Under the pieces are notes generated by a model that was not told the DNA's origin, did no database searches, and was given only the letters and a program-made list of their open reading frames with translations. 10,620 nucleotides of DNA from contig ML210353.1 in NCBI GenBank assembly GCA_004369085.1, forward strand, positions 40,675 to 51,294, given 5' to 3'. Each line of letters begins with the position of its first letter. Positions within the stretch are counted from its first letter, which is position 1. Shown in pieces: positions 1-7,545 of this stretch. A program made the translations under genes and the position numbers. This stretch comes from Coprinopsis marcescibilis. Taxonomy: Eukaryota; Basidiomycota; Agaricomycetes; Agaricales; Psathyrellaceae.

Positions 1-158
1 TCTGTCGGGTGGATGGGTTAATTCAATCACTTTGGGGCGTGTAGATGGCGGGACTGGGGACGCACGGGTCTTTGTCTGCAGCAGACGGTACAAGCGATGA
101 GCCACCGGAATTGTTTGAGGAGCGTAGAACTTACGTGGAATCTGAGCTGATGTTAGCG
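1..158. repeat. Duplicated DUF262 segment, copy 1 (pairs with 4929-5086)
   Basis: These 158 bp match 4929-5086 with 7 substitutions and no gaps, about 96% identity. The match ends abruptly at 158/5086. The pair is the left part of a larger collinear duplication that resumes at 1284/5087. Confidence 0.9.
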
Positions 159-684
159 ATACCATATGGGTAAAGTGGGCATTATTGCACGTACAAGACC
201 ATCCATGAACCTTCGTATCGAGGTTAACCGCTGCTTCCCATCGATGCATATCTTGGTCTCGCTCCCGTCTTCGTGCGTCTTGGTGGCGAATATGACCGGA
301 GGTACGTAGAAATTGCGGTATATACTGTCGATCAGACTAATTTGCTTGCTATCCGGCCACACGACGTCTAGATGCAACGGTTCAGCAAAAACCACAGCAA
401 ATTCTGCGAGATACAGGACACACCTCGCTGGTACTCTGCATCCAGGTCAATATCCTGGTTGTGGATTTGCTCTGCAGATGGTCTAGATGGGGTCTGGCTG
501 GATGCGAAGGCAACTCACCGAATATTGCTTGGGCTGTGTATGTCGTTGCACGGGGCGCTTTGAGTGCACGTTTCGTCGTGTTTAGGCCTACGCCGGGTTT
601 TTTCTGTGAGGTTGAGGTGGATGCTTGGAATTCGTCGCCGCTGTCGTCGAGGTCTGTCAAATCCGAGTCTTCATAGAGTTCCAT
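1..684 (-). CDS. DUF262 (GmrSD N-terminal/ParB-like) protein, N-terminal part, runs off the left edge
   Basis: The start is the ATG at 684-682, in strong context (G at -3, G at +4). I read exons 684-519, 471-424 and 367-195, separated by GT-AG introns 518-472 (47 bp), 423-368 (56 bp) and 194-142 (53 bp). Both internal codons split by introns rejoin correctly. The protein begins with an acidic, Ser-rich tail of about 50 residues (MELYEDSDLTDLDDSG). Then comes the DUF262 domain, with DVVWPDSKQ, the NFYVPPVIF strand and the ParB-like signature IDGKQRLTS. In bacterial GmrSD type IV restriction enzymes this fold carries the nucleotide-dependent module; the role of fungal members is not established. 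From 141 to 1 the frame stays open, but this stretch is more likely another intron with donor GTAAGT at 134-129. An in-frame ATG at 834 would add 50 residues and seems less likely. The C-terminal half lies outside the window. Confidence 0.8.
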
Positions 685-1283
685 GGCCGTTTTTTGGGGA
701 AGGACGCAGTGTGCTTCCTCCTTGGTCTCGCGCGGCGGCAAATCGAACAGGCCAACGCGACAACCTTTTCCCACGCCTCTTTCATGCCGCCACTGCTTTT
801 GATGTCTGACTTGAACGTACACCTTTATGTGCACTCCTCACAACGTTATCTCTAGCCTCCCAAAGGATAAATGGCCCGACTTTCTCAGTTCTTGATGGAG
901 AAGCATTTGCTGCGCCATGCCTTCTTCTTCGACATCTTGGCCTGATGATCAACCAGACAAGCTCTAGCTTTGTTTCAGGTTAACTCGCCTTTGTTGAACT
1001 TGACGGTGAGTTCACTGTTCGTGTTCTTCTTTGATTTCTCGCTGCTGCGGCAAACAGAATTCTGATGCTAAGTAACTCTAAAGGGGACAGATGACGTACA
1101 GCCAGCGTCCTTACATCCGCAGTCAATTAGTATCTTCAAACGAGTTTGCACCTCGGGGCTACAGCAGCATTGAATGTTGAACAACAGCAGTGGTCTGGGC
1201 GTTCGAATCTGGCACCACCGGCTGAGTCACATCGAGTGCATACCGAATGGTATTTTGCACAGCGATTCTCCCCCCTTATCGAG
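685..1283. other. Intergenic region between divergent genes, copy 1 only
   Basis: This stretch separates the minus-strand DUF262 start from the duplicated block ahead of gene A1. It should hold the DUF262 promoter. I see no convincing TATA box for the minus strand, no conserved protein and no RNA gene. Short open frames here look random. It is absent from copy 2, where 158 joins directly to the equivalent of 1284. Confidence 0.6.
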
Positions 1284-1438
1284 GAGGTGAGGAGAGTGAT
1301 GAGGTATCTCATCCTCGTCGCGATATCGGTGCACCGTGCGTATGAACATGCATCCTGGCAACGCTAATCAAGTTCGCGGACCAGAGACAGATATCCGCTC
1401 AATGTCCGAGGGCAATCCGTGCGGTGTGGAGGAATACT
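1284..1438. repeat. Duplicated intergenic block, copy 1 (pairs with 5087-5272)
   Basis: The block starts GAGGTGAGGAGAGTGAT and ends at GTGCGGTGTGGAGGAATACT. The partner carries two extra short segments (about 6 and 18 bp), which explains the length difference. In this copy the block runs straight into the gene A1 repeat at 1439, which gives the unoccupied arrangement for the insertion seen in copy 2. I recognise no coding function. Confidence 0.8.
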
Positions 1439-2529
1439 TAGATGCTGTGACAAGAAGTCCCACTTTCACTGCATTTCGTTATTAGGGGTACCTGGAGACC
1501 ACCTCGATGCCCGAACTCATTCCGTTCTCATGCTTATATAAAGATAAACATGCCTGCGCGCATTGCTCGGAAACACAGTCGCACAAATGTCCAGCTCACG
1601 AAACACAACAAGAAAACTCACAGATGCGGAAGTTATCGTTATGGCCACGGTCATCCCACTGGTTCTTTGTGGTCTAATAGCATCCGTGTGCGTATCGATG
1701 AGGCGGAAGGCCCGCGAAAAGTCTGTCTTGTTTCGAACTCCTCTCCGCTCACTAAACACCGTTCTGATCCTGGGATGCAACAGACAAAACACAAGCACAA
1801 GCAGGGCGAACGGCCGCAACAATTCTTCTGCCGTATCACCCACCCTCCCATCGTATCGCCAGCATCGGAATGACCAACAAGTGAACGCAGATGAACTCCA
1901 ATACGACGTCCCCGCCGCCTTCAGCCTCGCCACCGCCGTCTCAGTGGCCACCTCCGACGCACAAAACCAGGATGAAATCGCGCGCCTGACAAATTACGAA
2001 CGCATGCGCAAGGTGCAGATGAAGATTGCCGAACTGAAGCGCCTCACGGCCGCTGCTCCGCGTGAAGGGTACCCGCCGCGGTCGCCCCAAATGGCCAAGG
2101 TCACCGCGCTGCAGGCTGTCATCGCCGGGCTCATGGAACCTGTCTTGGAGGACCGCCCTCCAGCTGCTCCGGCACCTCTTGGCTCAGCGACTCCAAACGC
2201 CAGCTCTCAGCCATCACTAGCCGCGCATACTCTGCAGGTACCCCCCAACGCCCCTCCGCCGCGTCTTTCGCTGCACGAACGGATGGTCGAAATGCAAAAC
2301 TTGCTGGCTCGCATGGATGCCTTGACTAGCACGCTGGGGCAGCCCTCGGGGACGACGCCGAACGGCCAGAATGTGCATGAAGAGATCCGACAGCTGAAGC
2401 AGCGGATTGCAGAGTTGATGGAGAATTCGGGGAGTGCTGGTGCTGTTGAAAACTCTACGAGTCAACGCGCTAGTGAGCCTGAGGTGCCAGTTGAGGCTCC
2501 GCCACCTTATAGTGTCCAGAGGGATTCTC
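1439..2529. repeat. Gene A duplication, copy 1 (pairs with 6437-7522)
   Basis: The repeat begins TAGATGCTGTGACAAGAAG and ends at GGGATTCTC inside the coding region, so the last residues of A1 and A2 differ. Identity is roughly 90% by eye, with small indels mostly in the promoter and intron. Confidence 0.9.
1535..1542 (+). promoter_or_regulatory. TATA box of gene A1
   Basis: TATATAAA lies 52 bp upstream of the ATG at 1587. It is conserved at the same spacing before A2, while much of the surrounding sequence has changed. This implies a very short 5' leader. Confidence 0.6.
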
Positions 2530-2570
2530 TCAGTGGAAAGGGCAGGGTTGGCACTGGTGATGTTAGGTGA
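1587..2570 (+). CDS. Gene A1: single-pass membrane protein with coiled coils and PPPY tail
   Basis: The ATG at 1587 is conserved in the paralogue A2. Residues 1-15 are a short, probably extracellular tail with an N-glycosylation sequon (NTT). Residues about 16-38 form a hydrophobic helix, followed by RRKAR, so the positive-inside rule puts the C-terminus in the cytosol. The cytosolic part has an Asn/Ser-rich linker, heptad-like helices (around DEIARLTNYERMRKVQMKI, LHERMVEMQNLLARMD and EEIRQLKQRIAELM), Pro/Ala-rich spacers and a PPPY motif near the C-terminus that could bind WW domains such as those of Rsp5-type ubiquitin ligases (inference). A probable intron at 1721-1783 (63 bp, donor GTCTGT, CTAAAC branch-like site, CAACAG acceptor) gives 306 residues if spliced. 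If retained the frame stays open and gives 327. Similar short-ectodomain coiled-coil proteins occur in Agaricomycetes; their function is unknown. Confidence 0.75.
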   Translation: MSSSRNTTRKLTDAEVIVMATVIPLVLCGLIASVCVSMRRKAREKSVLFRTPLRSLNTVLILGCNRQNTSTSRANGRNNSSAVSPTLPSYRQHRNDQQVNADELQYDVPAAFSLATAVSVATSDAQNQDEIARLTNYERMRKVQMKIAELKRLTAAAPREGYPPRSPQMAKVTALQAVIAGLMEPVLEDRPPAAPAPLGSATPNASSQPSLAAHTLQVPPNAPPPRLSLHERMVEMQNLLARMDALTSTLGQPSGTTPNGQNVHEEIRQLKQRIAELMENSGSAGAVENSTSQRASEPEVPVEAPPPYSVQRDSLSGKGRVGTGDVR

Positions 2571-2869
2571 TGGGGCGTGGATTAAAATCGATGCAGTTGG
2601 ATTGGTGTAACGAAGTGGTACTGCCAAGTATATCAATCATTGCTTCGAACTTAATCTGTAAGACGTACGTCTTAAGCTGGTGGAAGATCAGTGGGAAGGC
2701 AAAACAGGGACGCTATCGCACATAACCTACAAAGGTCATCAAATACAAAAATGGGGACAAAGACTTGTATATTCCGTATCTATTTCTACTTTTCACAGAG
2801 GCCATCAGTCCTCTACATATATCCCATCTCTCCCTATGCCCTTTAGTTTTAACTCTTTACGCGGAAACC
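2571..2869. other. Intergenic region, A1 3' flank and promoter of the zinc-finger gene
   Basis: The 3' flank of A1 is followed by the upstream region of the gene starting at 2870. A pyrimidine-rich run just before that start (about 2822-2850) resembles a fungal transcription start region. The only other structure I see is the palindrome at 2659-2674. Confidence 0.5.
2659..2674. promoter_or_regulatory. 16-bp perfect palindrome
   Basis: TAAGACGTACGTCTTA is fully self-complementary and contains ACGT cores. It lies about 195 bp upstream of the ATG at 2870, where a dimeric transcription factor could bind. That role is inference only. Confidence 0.3.
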
Positions 2870-4180
2870 ATGTGTGCTTATGACACCTATCTGACTTCAG
2901 AGCCAAATGTCCTCGACGGCGAGAATATAACATATTCTTCATCCACAGAGGCAGCTGGATCCCATCAAACCAGCAGCACCATACAAACAGTGAATGGCTA
3001 CTTAGATATCCCCGCGCAGGGTTCTAATTCGTATAGGTAGAACTCCATCTCGCTATTGATGCGTTAACCTCCTTTCTGATTATCGGCCTCGCAGCTCGTA
3101 TCCAAGTTAGTTCGGCGGGGACGAATTCGAATACAATTTTACACATTCTAATACTTGGGCCGATCCTACATTGGGGCCGGTAGCGATACCCGACCAGCCT
3201 TTCTTCTGCACCTCGGAGCCTACAAATACCCCACCACTCGAATGGACCCTGCAGTTTCCAGCTCAAGAATACCCCGCCACGCTTCTCGTTGACGCATACC
3301 ACTACTCAGAGCCAGGCCCAGTTCTCAGTATACCTACAGCAACACATCCAGAATCCGCGCCCTCTTTTCCACTGCCATCGTATTATGTTGAGCCCAGGCC
3401 AAGCACAGTTCCATACATTCCTACCCATCCGCCACATCGGGAAGTAGCGCCAATTTCTACGATACGGCGTGGCGTATCATGCTGAGCTTGAGGCTGTACC
3501 CGCTATCCGACAAAACCCCTCTGGCGCTTGTAGCAGAAGGACACACAGAGACACTATCGCGTAGAACCTTACCAACTGGCAAAGCGAAGATGGGGTAAAG
3601 AAAGTCGCCACCAGAGCAAACTGCGGAGATTAGAAAGCCTCCCCACGGAAGAAGAAATTCTGTTCGCAGCAGCCCAATTCGAGGCGGCTGAGAACGAAGT
3701 TTTGAGCAACGTGCACATTCTCTGTGGCTGGGTTAGTATGCAGACGGGAGTAGTCTGCAACGCGCCGGTTCAGGGCGGTCACGCCGGGGAGCAGCGGCAC
3801 ATCTCCTTTGAGCACATACAAGGCGGACGGGGAATGCTGAAGGCAAGTGTCGAACAACATCGATGGATCCTTGCAAGCATGCAGAGACCCTAAGCTTACG
3901 AACACGAACGGCCTCGAAAAACAGGTCTTCAGAAAAGGACATTCTTCGGGCGCTTTATATCGACCATCCGACTATCCCGTATGAGTTCCAGGTCTTCACT
4001 TGTGAGGGCTGCCGCACGGAGTTCAAAGACTACGTTGGCGGAAAACTAGACACCTTTGCTTTGCACTCTAAGGAGGGCAGGCGTCGGACGGCTCCGGGAT
4101 GTACTGAAGCATTTAAAGAGATAAAGCGCTTAAGGTACCTTGTCAGGAGACACGCCAACAGGTGCGCCGGTAAAAAGTGA
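2870..4180 (+). CDS. Putative zinc-finger protein, four-exon model
   Basis: The proposed exons are 2870-2989, 3111-3473, 3534-3846 and 3933-4180, which join in frame to 347 residues. The ATG has A at -3. The N-terminal two thirds are Pro/Ser/Thr-rich and probably disordered. Intron 3474-3533 (GTATCA to TTGTAG, phase 0) is well supported. Exon 3 is charged, then has a Cys/His cluster (ILCGWVSMQTGVVC followed by QGGHAGEQRH). Exon 4 carries CEGC, later Cys and His residues, and ends RRHANRCAGKK. The pattern resembles divergent C2H2-type fingers of Agaricomycete DNA-binding proteins, but spacing is irregular. The first and last introns are uncertain. Exon 1 could extend to 3040, but no acceptor then keeps the frame. 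The last intron could instead use GCAAGT at 3843 as a GC-AG donor. The function as a transcription factor is inferred. Confidence 0.55.
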
Positions 4181-4593
4181 AATTCCGGGGGTTTGTTGGT
4201 GTGCCGCGGTTGTGTATACGTACCGATTCAAAATCTCCTAAAACTCAAAAACCAAAATCACTTGGTACATGTTAGTTAGTTATATCTAATTTGTTCTAGA
4301 TATCCTCATAAATGATCTTATCATTCATCTTGTTCCCTTGTTTGCCAAATGAGCAATGCACCTGGCTTCCTGGCTAGCGTGACGTTGGAGTGTTACGAGG
4401 ACTGGAAGAGGGAGAACGAGGTAACCTCGGTGTAGTTTATCAATCGTTCGTGCTGTCCTTTCGTATTCGCTTTTTTACCTTATGAATAGGCTTTGTGAAC
4501 TGTATTCAAAGTTAGTTGCCGATTCGAGGCAACTTTTGGCGACGGATCAGTCGTTCACTGACTTTGTATGGGAAGCTCAAACACATTCCTCAC
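4181..4593. other. Intergenic region with no recognisable gene
   Basis: This is the 3' flank of the zinc-finger gene, A/T-rich at first, then sequence facing the DUF262 remnant. A 7-bp stem with a 7-nt loop occurs at 4514-4534 (AGTTGCC / GGCAACT). An open plus-strand frame at 4482-4682 overlaps the DUF262 remnant antisense and shows no motif. Confidence 0.5.
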
Positions 4594-5086
4594 TTAGATG
4601 CGTCGAAGCGTTGTGCTGTCGTAAAATAGAAAAATGCGGACCGATCCCAGAACGGGCGGGAGCACGCGGGGTGTGTTTATGACCTGCAGTTTCTCCGCGG
4701 GTGTGAGCCCCATGCCGAGCTGTGCACGCTGCAGGGGGGGTTAGGGATGGTGGTTGAGAGGGGTAGAGAACGCACCTGGAAAATTTCCCGCTCGTCGTTC
4801 TCGGTGATGTCTTGATATTCGACGCAGACGATCTGCTTGCCTGCGAATACGCGTCGGAGCTTGTCAGGGATGATCTTGCGCCGTTTTCCTGTTGGCATGT
4901 CCTTGTACCACAGCTTCTCGGCTGTCATTCTGTCGGGTGGATGGGTTAATTCAATCACTTTGGGGCGCGGAGATGGCTGGACTGGGGACGCACGGGTCTT
5001 TGTCTGCAGCAGACAGTACAAGCGATGAGCCCCCGGAATTATTTGAGGAGCGTAGAACTTACGTGGAGTCTGAGCTGATGTTAGCG
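4594..5086 (-). pseudogene. DUF262 gene remnant, 5'-truncated copy 2
   Basis: Homology to copy 1 begins at 5086 and continues leftward past where copy 1 leaves the window. Coding-like exons are about 4921-4776 and 4728-4594, with a good 47-bp GT-AG intron at 4775-4729. The first carries EKLWYKD, GKRRKIIPD and CVEYQDITENDEREIFQ. The second carries QLGMGLTPAEKLQVINTPR, the usual C-terminal part of the DUF262 domain. After VINTPR the sequence loses family character and stops at 4596-4594. The N-terminal exons with the acidic tail and the IDGKQRLTS signature are missing, because 5087 onward is unrelated to the gene. With no promoter, start codon or first half of the domain, it is most likely a pseudogene. 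The stretch 5062-4922 is probably an intron. Confidence 0.75.
4929..5086. repeat. Duplicated DUF262 segment, copy 2 (pairs with 1-158)
   Basis: Seven substitutions separate it from 1-158. Its right edge is the deletion junction: the next base corresponds to 1284 of copy 1. Six of the seven differences fall in the open stretch downstream of the ATTCCAC/ACTCCAC splice site, and all change the residue, as expected for an intron. Confidence 0.9.
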
Positions 5087-5272
5087 GAGGTGGGGAGAGT
5101 GATAAAATATGCGATCCTTGCCGCGAAATCGTGGTGCACCGTGCGTATGAACATTGCACATGCATCCTGTCAACGCCGAATCACGCTGCCAATGGTAATC
5201 AACTTCGCGGAGACCATGGACAGATATCCACTCAATGTCCAAGGGCAATGCGTGCGGTGTGGAGTGATACTA
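5087..5272. repeat. Duplicated intergenic block, copy 2 (pairs with 1284-1438)
   Basis: It aligns from GAGGTGGGGAGAGTGAT to GTGCGGTGTGGAGTGATAC. Two short segments are extra relative to copy 1. It ends in the TA at 5271-5272, where the inserted element begins. Confidence 0.8.
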
Positions 5273-5711
5273 TCCCTAACCAGTAGGTCGTTCCAATCAC
5301 ATGTTCGTTTTCTCACTTTCCACTTGCTCCAGGGCTACAAAACTTGGCATGTGAACTTCTATAGTCTTAATTAGAGTAAATATATGTTTTTTACTCACAG
5401 AATGTACGAGGAGGTGGAGGAAAAAAACCTAGAGCCTTTAAGCACCACTGTTCATCATCACGGCGATCAAAGCGGCAAGGAGGCCAAGAGGGCTACAATC
5501 AAGCTACAACCAAGCTACAACTCATGCTTTAACGTTTTTATTCACCAAGTCTTCCAAGAATGCGCTCTTCTCATCTAGCAGACTGCTGAGAGCATGTTCT
5601 AGTCTGCGTCACAAGTGGGTACTTATCGCGGCAGCTATCGGCTTGAGGTCATAGAGCTGAAGAAAGGTGATGGTTTTGATCATGAAAACGAAAGTCACTA
5701 CTGGTTAGGGA
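5273..5711. mobile_element. TA-flanked inverted-repeat element A, MITE-like, 439 bp
   Basis: The left terminus TCCCTAACCAGTAG and right terminus CTACTGGTTAGGGA are perfect 14-bp inverted repeats. TA borders both ends (5271-5272 and 5712-5713), the target duplication expected of Tc1/mariner-type transposition. The interior has no credible transposase, so it would be non-autonomous. It contains three 11-bp tandem units at 5492-5524. An open frame at 5615-5860 crosses from this element into the next and is therefore unlikely to be a gene. Confidence 0.65.
5492..5524. repeat. Three tandem 11-bp units
   Basis: The unit GCTACAAYCAA occurs three times end to end, the last copy ending CTCA. It is a small minisatellite inside element A. 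Confidence 0.7.
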
Positions 5712-5843
5712 TAGTGGATGACATCCCGTATCGATTTAGAAACCATAATTATTTTCTAAACCTAGATTGCCGGGATGCCGCCTCTGATTTCGTCCATATG
5801 CGGCAGCGGCGGAGTCCCCCATCAGCCATCTGTCAAACCAACC

Positions 5844-5870
5844 CTCATCCTAGATTTTAATCTGGGTGAG
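5844..5870. other. Hairpin inside element B
   Basis: CTCATCC and ATCTGGGTGAG arms pair over about 12 bp, with one G-T pair, one bulged T at 5851 and a 2-nt loop. Confidence 0.5.
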
Positions 5871-5928
5871 GCCTCCCGACACCCCCTCCAGACTCAAACC
5901 AGTGTTCTAAACCAAATTCCGTCCCGAT

Positions 5929-5957
5929 GGGGAAACTGCCGTCTCAGCCGTTTCCCC
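5929..5957. other. Hairpin inside element B
   Basis: Perfect 8-bp arms GGGGAAAC and GTTTCCCC enclose a 13-nt loop. Confidence 0.5.
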
Positions 5958-6436
5958 TCAAAGTTATGTCTACCCAAACTTCAGAGTTAAACTCGCGTCT
6001 TGCTCACGTCTAATACTGCAAAATGTTAATGGATGACTCTGCGGTGCCTTTGTATGCATTGTTGGAGCCGTGGTGTAGCCCTTTGAATCCGTATCCTGCG
6101 TAAACCCTACAAAATGTGCAAAGTGTAGCTTGTCGGCCTTACACAGCGGTCTATGGACAAATATCGCGTGTCAAAATCCTTCTCTCCCAAGCTATAAATG
6201 TCAGAATCATGTTTTTGTGGGTTTATAACACCACAGGATGGCCTCACTATGGGGGGATGAAAGGTACAAGGGGGAGGGCGCATCAGCAATGATTTGATGT
6301 ATTTAGAAAACCTATATCCTAGATTGGGATACGAATGTAGGATTTGGGGCGAGGGTTAATATTCGAGCTCCGTTTGATGGCTATCTAGGTTTAGAGAATA
6401 ATTATGGATTCTAAATTGATACGGAATGTCACCCAG

Positions 6437-7522
6437 TAGATGCTGTGACAAGAAGTCCCACTTTAACTGCATTTCGTTATATTACGTCCCTGGAGACCAC
6501 CTCAATATCCGAATATATTCCGTTCTCATAGTTATATAAAGATAGGGATGCCTCCGCGCATTGCTTCACAACCACAGTCACACAAATGTCCAGCTCACGA
6601 AACACAACAACAAAATTCACCGAGGTGGAAATTATCGTTATGGTCATGGTCATCCCACTTGTTCTTTGCGTTCTAATAGCATCCGTATGCGTATTGATGA
6701 GGCGAAAGGCACGCAAAAAGTTAGTCTTGCTTCGAATTCTCTCCGCCCACTAAACACCGTTCTGATTCTGCAACAGACAAAACACAAGCACAAGCAGGAC
6801 GAACGGCTGCAACGATCCCTCTGCCGTGTCGCCTACCCTCCCATCGTATCGCCAGCATGGGAACGATCAACAAGTGAACACAGACGAGCTCCAATATGAC
6901 GTGCCCGCCGCCTTCAGCCTCGCCACCGCCGTCTCAGTGGCCGCCTCTGACGCACAAAACCAGGATGAAATCGCACGCCTGATGAATTACGAATGCATGC
7001 GCAAGGTGCAGATGAAGATTGCCGAACTGAAGCGCCTCACGGCCGCTGCTCCGCCGGAAGGGTATCAGCCGCAGTCACCCCAGATGGCCAAGGTCATCGT
7101 GCTGCAGGCCGTCATCGCCGGGCTCATGGAACCCGTCTTGGAGGACCGCCCTCCAGCTGCTCCGGCACCTCTTGACTCAGCGACTCCAAGCGCCGGCTCT
7201 CAGCCATCACTAGCCGCGAATACTCTGCAGGTGCCGTCGAGCGCCCCTCCGCCACGTCGCTCGCTGCACGAACGGATGGTCGAAATGCAAAACCTGCTGG
7301 CTCGCATGGATACCTTGACCAGCACGCTGGGGCAACCCTCGGGGACGACGCCGAACGGCCAGAATGTGCACGAGGAGATCCAGCAGCTGAAGCAACGGAT
7401 TGCAGAGTTGATGGAGAATTCGGGGAGTGCTGGTGCTGTTGAAAACTCTACGAGTCAACGTGCTAGTGAGCCTGAGGTGCCAGTTGAGGCTCCGCCACCT
7501 TATAGTGTCCAGAGGGATTCTC
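6437..7522. repeat. Gene A duplication, copy 2 (pairs with 1439-2529)
   Basis: It is collinear with 1439-2529 from the TA next to element B through the promoter, intron and most of the coding region, diverging after GGGATTCTC. Confidence 0.9.
6533..6540 (+). promoter_or_regulatory. TATA box of gene A2
   Basis: TATATAAA lies 53 bp upstream of the ATG at 6586, the same spacing as before A1. Confidence 0.6.
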
Positions 7523-7545
7523 ACCTCAGGCCACCAGCTTCTTGA
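6586..7545 (+). CDS. Gene A2: single-pass membrane protein with coiled coils and PPPY tail
   Basis: Exons 6586-6719 and 6777-7545 flank a 57-bp intron (donor GTTAGT, branch-like CTAAAC, acceptor CAACAG) and give 300 residues. If the intron is not removed, a TAA follows in frame, so splicing is required. Residues 1-15 are a short outer tail with an NTT sequon; 16-38 are the membrane helix; RRKARKK marks the cytosolic side. Coiled-coil-like helices lie near 108-132, 207-226 and 243-257, with Pro/Ala-rich linkers between. PPPY is at 284-287. Over the last 82 shared codons with A1 I count seven silent and two replacement changes, which argues that both proteins have been under selection. The tail after QRDS is HLRPPAS, unlike A1, because the duplication ends there. 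The promoter sits directly beside element B, which could affect expression. Confidence 0.75.

Larger units (their letters stand above)
5714..6436. mobile_element. TA-flanked inverted-repeat element B, MITE-like, 723 bp
   Basis: Arms 5714-5771 and 6379-6436 are inverted copies matching at 51 of 58 positions, opening GTGGATGACATCCCGTATC on the left and, read inward from the right, CTGGGTGACATTCCGTATC. TA borders both ends (5712-5713, 6437-6438). The right end falls exactly where similarity to copy 1 resumes. There is no long open frame, so the element is non-autonomous. The interior carries two strong hairpins (5844-5870 and 5929-5957). The TA borders suggest a Tc1/mariner-related family, but no transposase is present to confirm this. 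Confidence 0.7.

Noticed and set aside
2217..2636. Minus-strand frame opposite gene A1 (and its twin at 7210-7524)
   Set aside because: It is an antisense shadow of the coding strand. The plus-strand reading has the TATA box, membrane helix and mainly silent divergence.
4482..4682. 66-codon plus-strand frame
   Set aside because: It overlaps the DUF262 remnant antisense and has no motif or splice evidence.
4892..5374. 160-codon plus-strand frame across the copy 2 junction
   Set aside because: It is antisense to DUF262 exons, then spans the deletion junction and the start of element A, so it is a chance frame.
5615..5860. 81-codon frame that reads as protein-like (HYWLGIVDDIPYRF)
   Set aside because: It crosses the boundary between elements A and B, including the TA at 5712, and part of it is the inverted arm of B.
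5929..5957. Helitron-type 3' hairpin
   Set aside because: The 8-bp hairpin is real, but no CTRR terminus lies 10-12 nt beyond it on either strand, and it sits inside an inverted-repeat element.
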